Shown here: in pieces, positions 63,001-64,000 of the stretch
Layout: every line of letters begins with the position of its first letter
Position numbering within the stretch: position 1 is the stretch's first letter
Assembly (NCBI RefSeq): GCF_007362955.1
Contig: NZ_CP041696.1
Location: 3,906,001 to 3,970,000, forward strand
DNA from: Lysinibacillus fusiformis
GTDB taxonomy: Bacteria; Bacillota; Bacilli; Bacillales_A; Planococcaceae
Direction: 5' to 3'
DNA length: 64,000 bases
Position numbers and translations under genes: made by a program
Notes under the pieces: model-generated
What the model saw: only the letters and a program-made list of their open reading frames with translations
What the model was told of the DNA's origin: nothing
Database searches by the model: none

Positions 63001-63208
63001 GCAACCATTTCAAACACCGCGTTGTACTACTTTGAACATTGTATAAACTTTATTATTTGTATACATTCGAGCTATAGAACTAAATAGATTTCAAAACCAC
63101 CTATCAAATTTATGCGATAGGTGGTTATTGCATTTGAATGGTCAAAAATAAACAACTTTATTATCTGTTAACAAAGTAGGTTTTAAATTCATATTAAAAA
63201 TATATAAA

Positions 63209-63586
63209 CTAAATATCATACTCAGCTATATTCTTTAATACTTCTGGAAATTCTTCTTTCAATTCCAATAAGAATTTATAAAATTTGTCTTCTCGTCTGC
63301 TTGGAAATAAATCTGCTGCAGAATAAGTATTCGAATAATCGAAATTCTCCCCTATTTTAAGTATAGCAACAATATGAGGTATAGCTTCATTAACTGTATC
63401 TGAATGGAAAAAAGGTAAAGCACAACTTTGCTTTATTGGTCTGACAGGGTATAAATGTTCCAAAATAGAAATTTCATTAACCATATCTCTAGTTTTTGTC
63501 AATTTTGGAGAAGAGAATCTAAGGAGATAAATAACTCCTCTATGATCATTCTCAATCGGTATAGAGAGCAGCTTTAATAGCATCAA
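63209..63586 (-). CDS. Hypothetical protein, possibly 5-prime truncated
   Basis: Up to 125 residues. The frame begins with TTG/ATG codons at 63586-63581 but no good ribosome site is seen, so the true start is unsure or the gene has lost its front. The product is soluble, with RGVIYLLRFSSPKL, a middle with IPHIVAILKIGENF and a helical end FYKFLLELKEEFPEVL. Family not recognised. Confidence 0.45.
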   Translation of the reverse strand: MMLLKLLSIPIENDHRGVIYLLRFSSPKLTKTRDMVNEISILEHLYPVRPIKQSCALPFFHSDTVNEAIPHIVAILKIGENFDYSNTYSAADLFPSRREDKFYKFLLELKEEFPEVLKNIAEYDI

Positions 63587-63820
63587 TTATAGGAAAAATG
63601 CTTGGGTATAAGTTGGAGCAAATTTTGAATAAAGTTAATTACATATGCGCTTAATTACAAAAACATTCTCAAATGATCATGCATATTTATCCATACGGTT
63701 CCCTCTTAATTATCCTTATATCATAGGGTAACCTCCAAATTGTAAAAAAAGAATTGTATATTGATGTGTTATAATTAAGTGGTCTGAAGGATGGAAGCAG
63801 TACTTTTAGTGGGTGATCAA

Positions 63821-64000
63821 ATGAAAATTTCAATAGAAGAAATAAATAAAGAACTGACAGAAGAAATCCTCATTAGGTGTCATGAGGTAGATGACGAAAT
63901 ACTCGAAATCGTAAACAAGCTAAAAACTGAAGACCTCATTGTACTCGGGTATCAAAATGATGGAGTTTACCGTATTAATCTTAGGGATATCTATTATTTC
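63821..64000 (+). CDS. LytTR-domain regulator, cut by the right edge
   Basis: ATG behind GTGGGTGATCAA. The 60 visible residues read MKISIEEINKELTEEILIRC, then DLIVLGYQNDGVYRINLRDI followed by YYF, which is the opening of small LytTR-type regulators: an N-terminal strand and helix, then the start of the LytTR DNA-binding domain. The rest lies outside the window, so the length and any second domain are unknown. Confidence 0.75.
   Translation, partial: MKISIEEINKELTEEILIRCHEVDDEILEIVNKLKTEDLIVLGYQNDGVYRINLRDIYYF

Overview
The window looks like chromosome from a low-GC, Gram-positive, Bacillales-type bacterium, and I infer Lysinibacillus or a close relative. The support is strong AGGAGG-type ribosome binding sites with many GTG and TTG starts, a Bacillus-type M-box ahead of mgtE, Fur boxes ahead of a Btr-like regulator, ECF sigma/anti-sigma pairs, CD3324, YheC/YheD, DUF418 and LCP proteins. 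No rRNA, tRNA, transposase or CRISPR array was seen.

Layout. 1-9 kb: small membrane and hypothetical proteins, cysK, a thioredoxin-like gene, and several broken genes. 9.1-12.4 kb: a LysR gene, a MetX-like hydrolase and a frameshifted MFS gene, visibly richer in G+C and probably acquired. 13.2-34.5 kb: a biosynthetic locus. It holds a stand-alone condensation-fold acyltransferase (opposite strand), an MmpL-type exporter, a type II thioesterase, an NRPS (fatty acyl-AMP ligase, PCP, C, A, PCP, partial C), a free acyltransferase, a 2334-residue hybrid enzyme (AT-less KS, PCP, C, FkbH, PCP, reductase), a ketopantoate-reductase-like enzyme and an Sfp-type transferase. 35-37.5 kb: BRCT, WYL and DJ-1 family proteins. 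38.7-44.7 kb: a 2-aminoethylphosphonate pathway (PepM, Ppd, aminotransferase), a divergent ATP-grasp gene and a nucleotidyltransferase. 44.9-50.6 kb: two ECF sigma systems (one frameshifted), a DUF418 protein and a cysteine-rich protein. 51-57.2 kb: small genes, acetyltransferases and an MFS transporter. 57.8-59.7 kb: mgtE behind an M-box, a terminator and two leader ORFs. 60.2-63 kb: an iron-siderophore binding lipoprotein and an AraC regulator, both with Fur boxes. The right edge cuts a LytTR regulator.

How the main system should work (inference). An activated fatty acid is loaded by the ligase domain, joined to one probably hydrophobic amino acid, and extended by one malonyl unit supplied in trans with the beta-keto left unreduced. 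It is then condensed with a glyceryl unit that the FkbH domain loads on the last carrier protein. The terminal reductase-fold domain would release an aldehyde or alcohol, or cyclise the chain to an acyl-tetronate in the way fungal PKS-NRPS R domains make tetramic acids. The exporter, thioesterase, acyltransferase and Sfp enzyme complete the set. FkbH in the slot normally held by an adenylation domain is the most unusual thing in the window.

A second notable system is the mgtE leader, which stacks a Mg2+ riboswitch, a terminator, a 30-residue leader ORF with an EPD motif whose start lies in a 13-bp inverted repeat, and a second ORF translationally coupled to mgtE. The intergenic space carries many copies of a hairpin-plus-CTAACGG element and many gene remnants.
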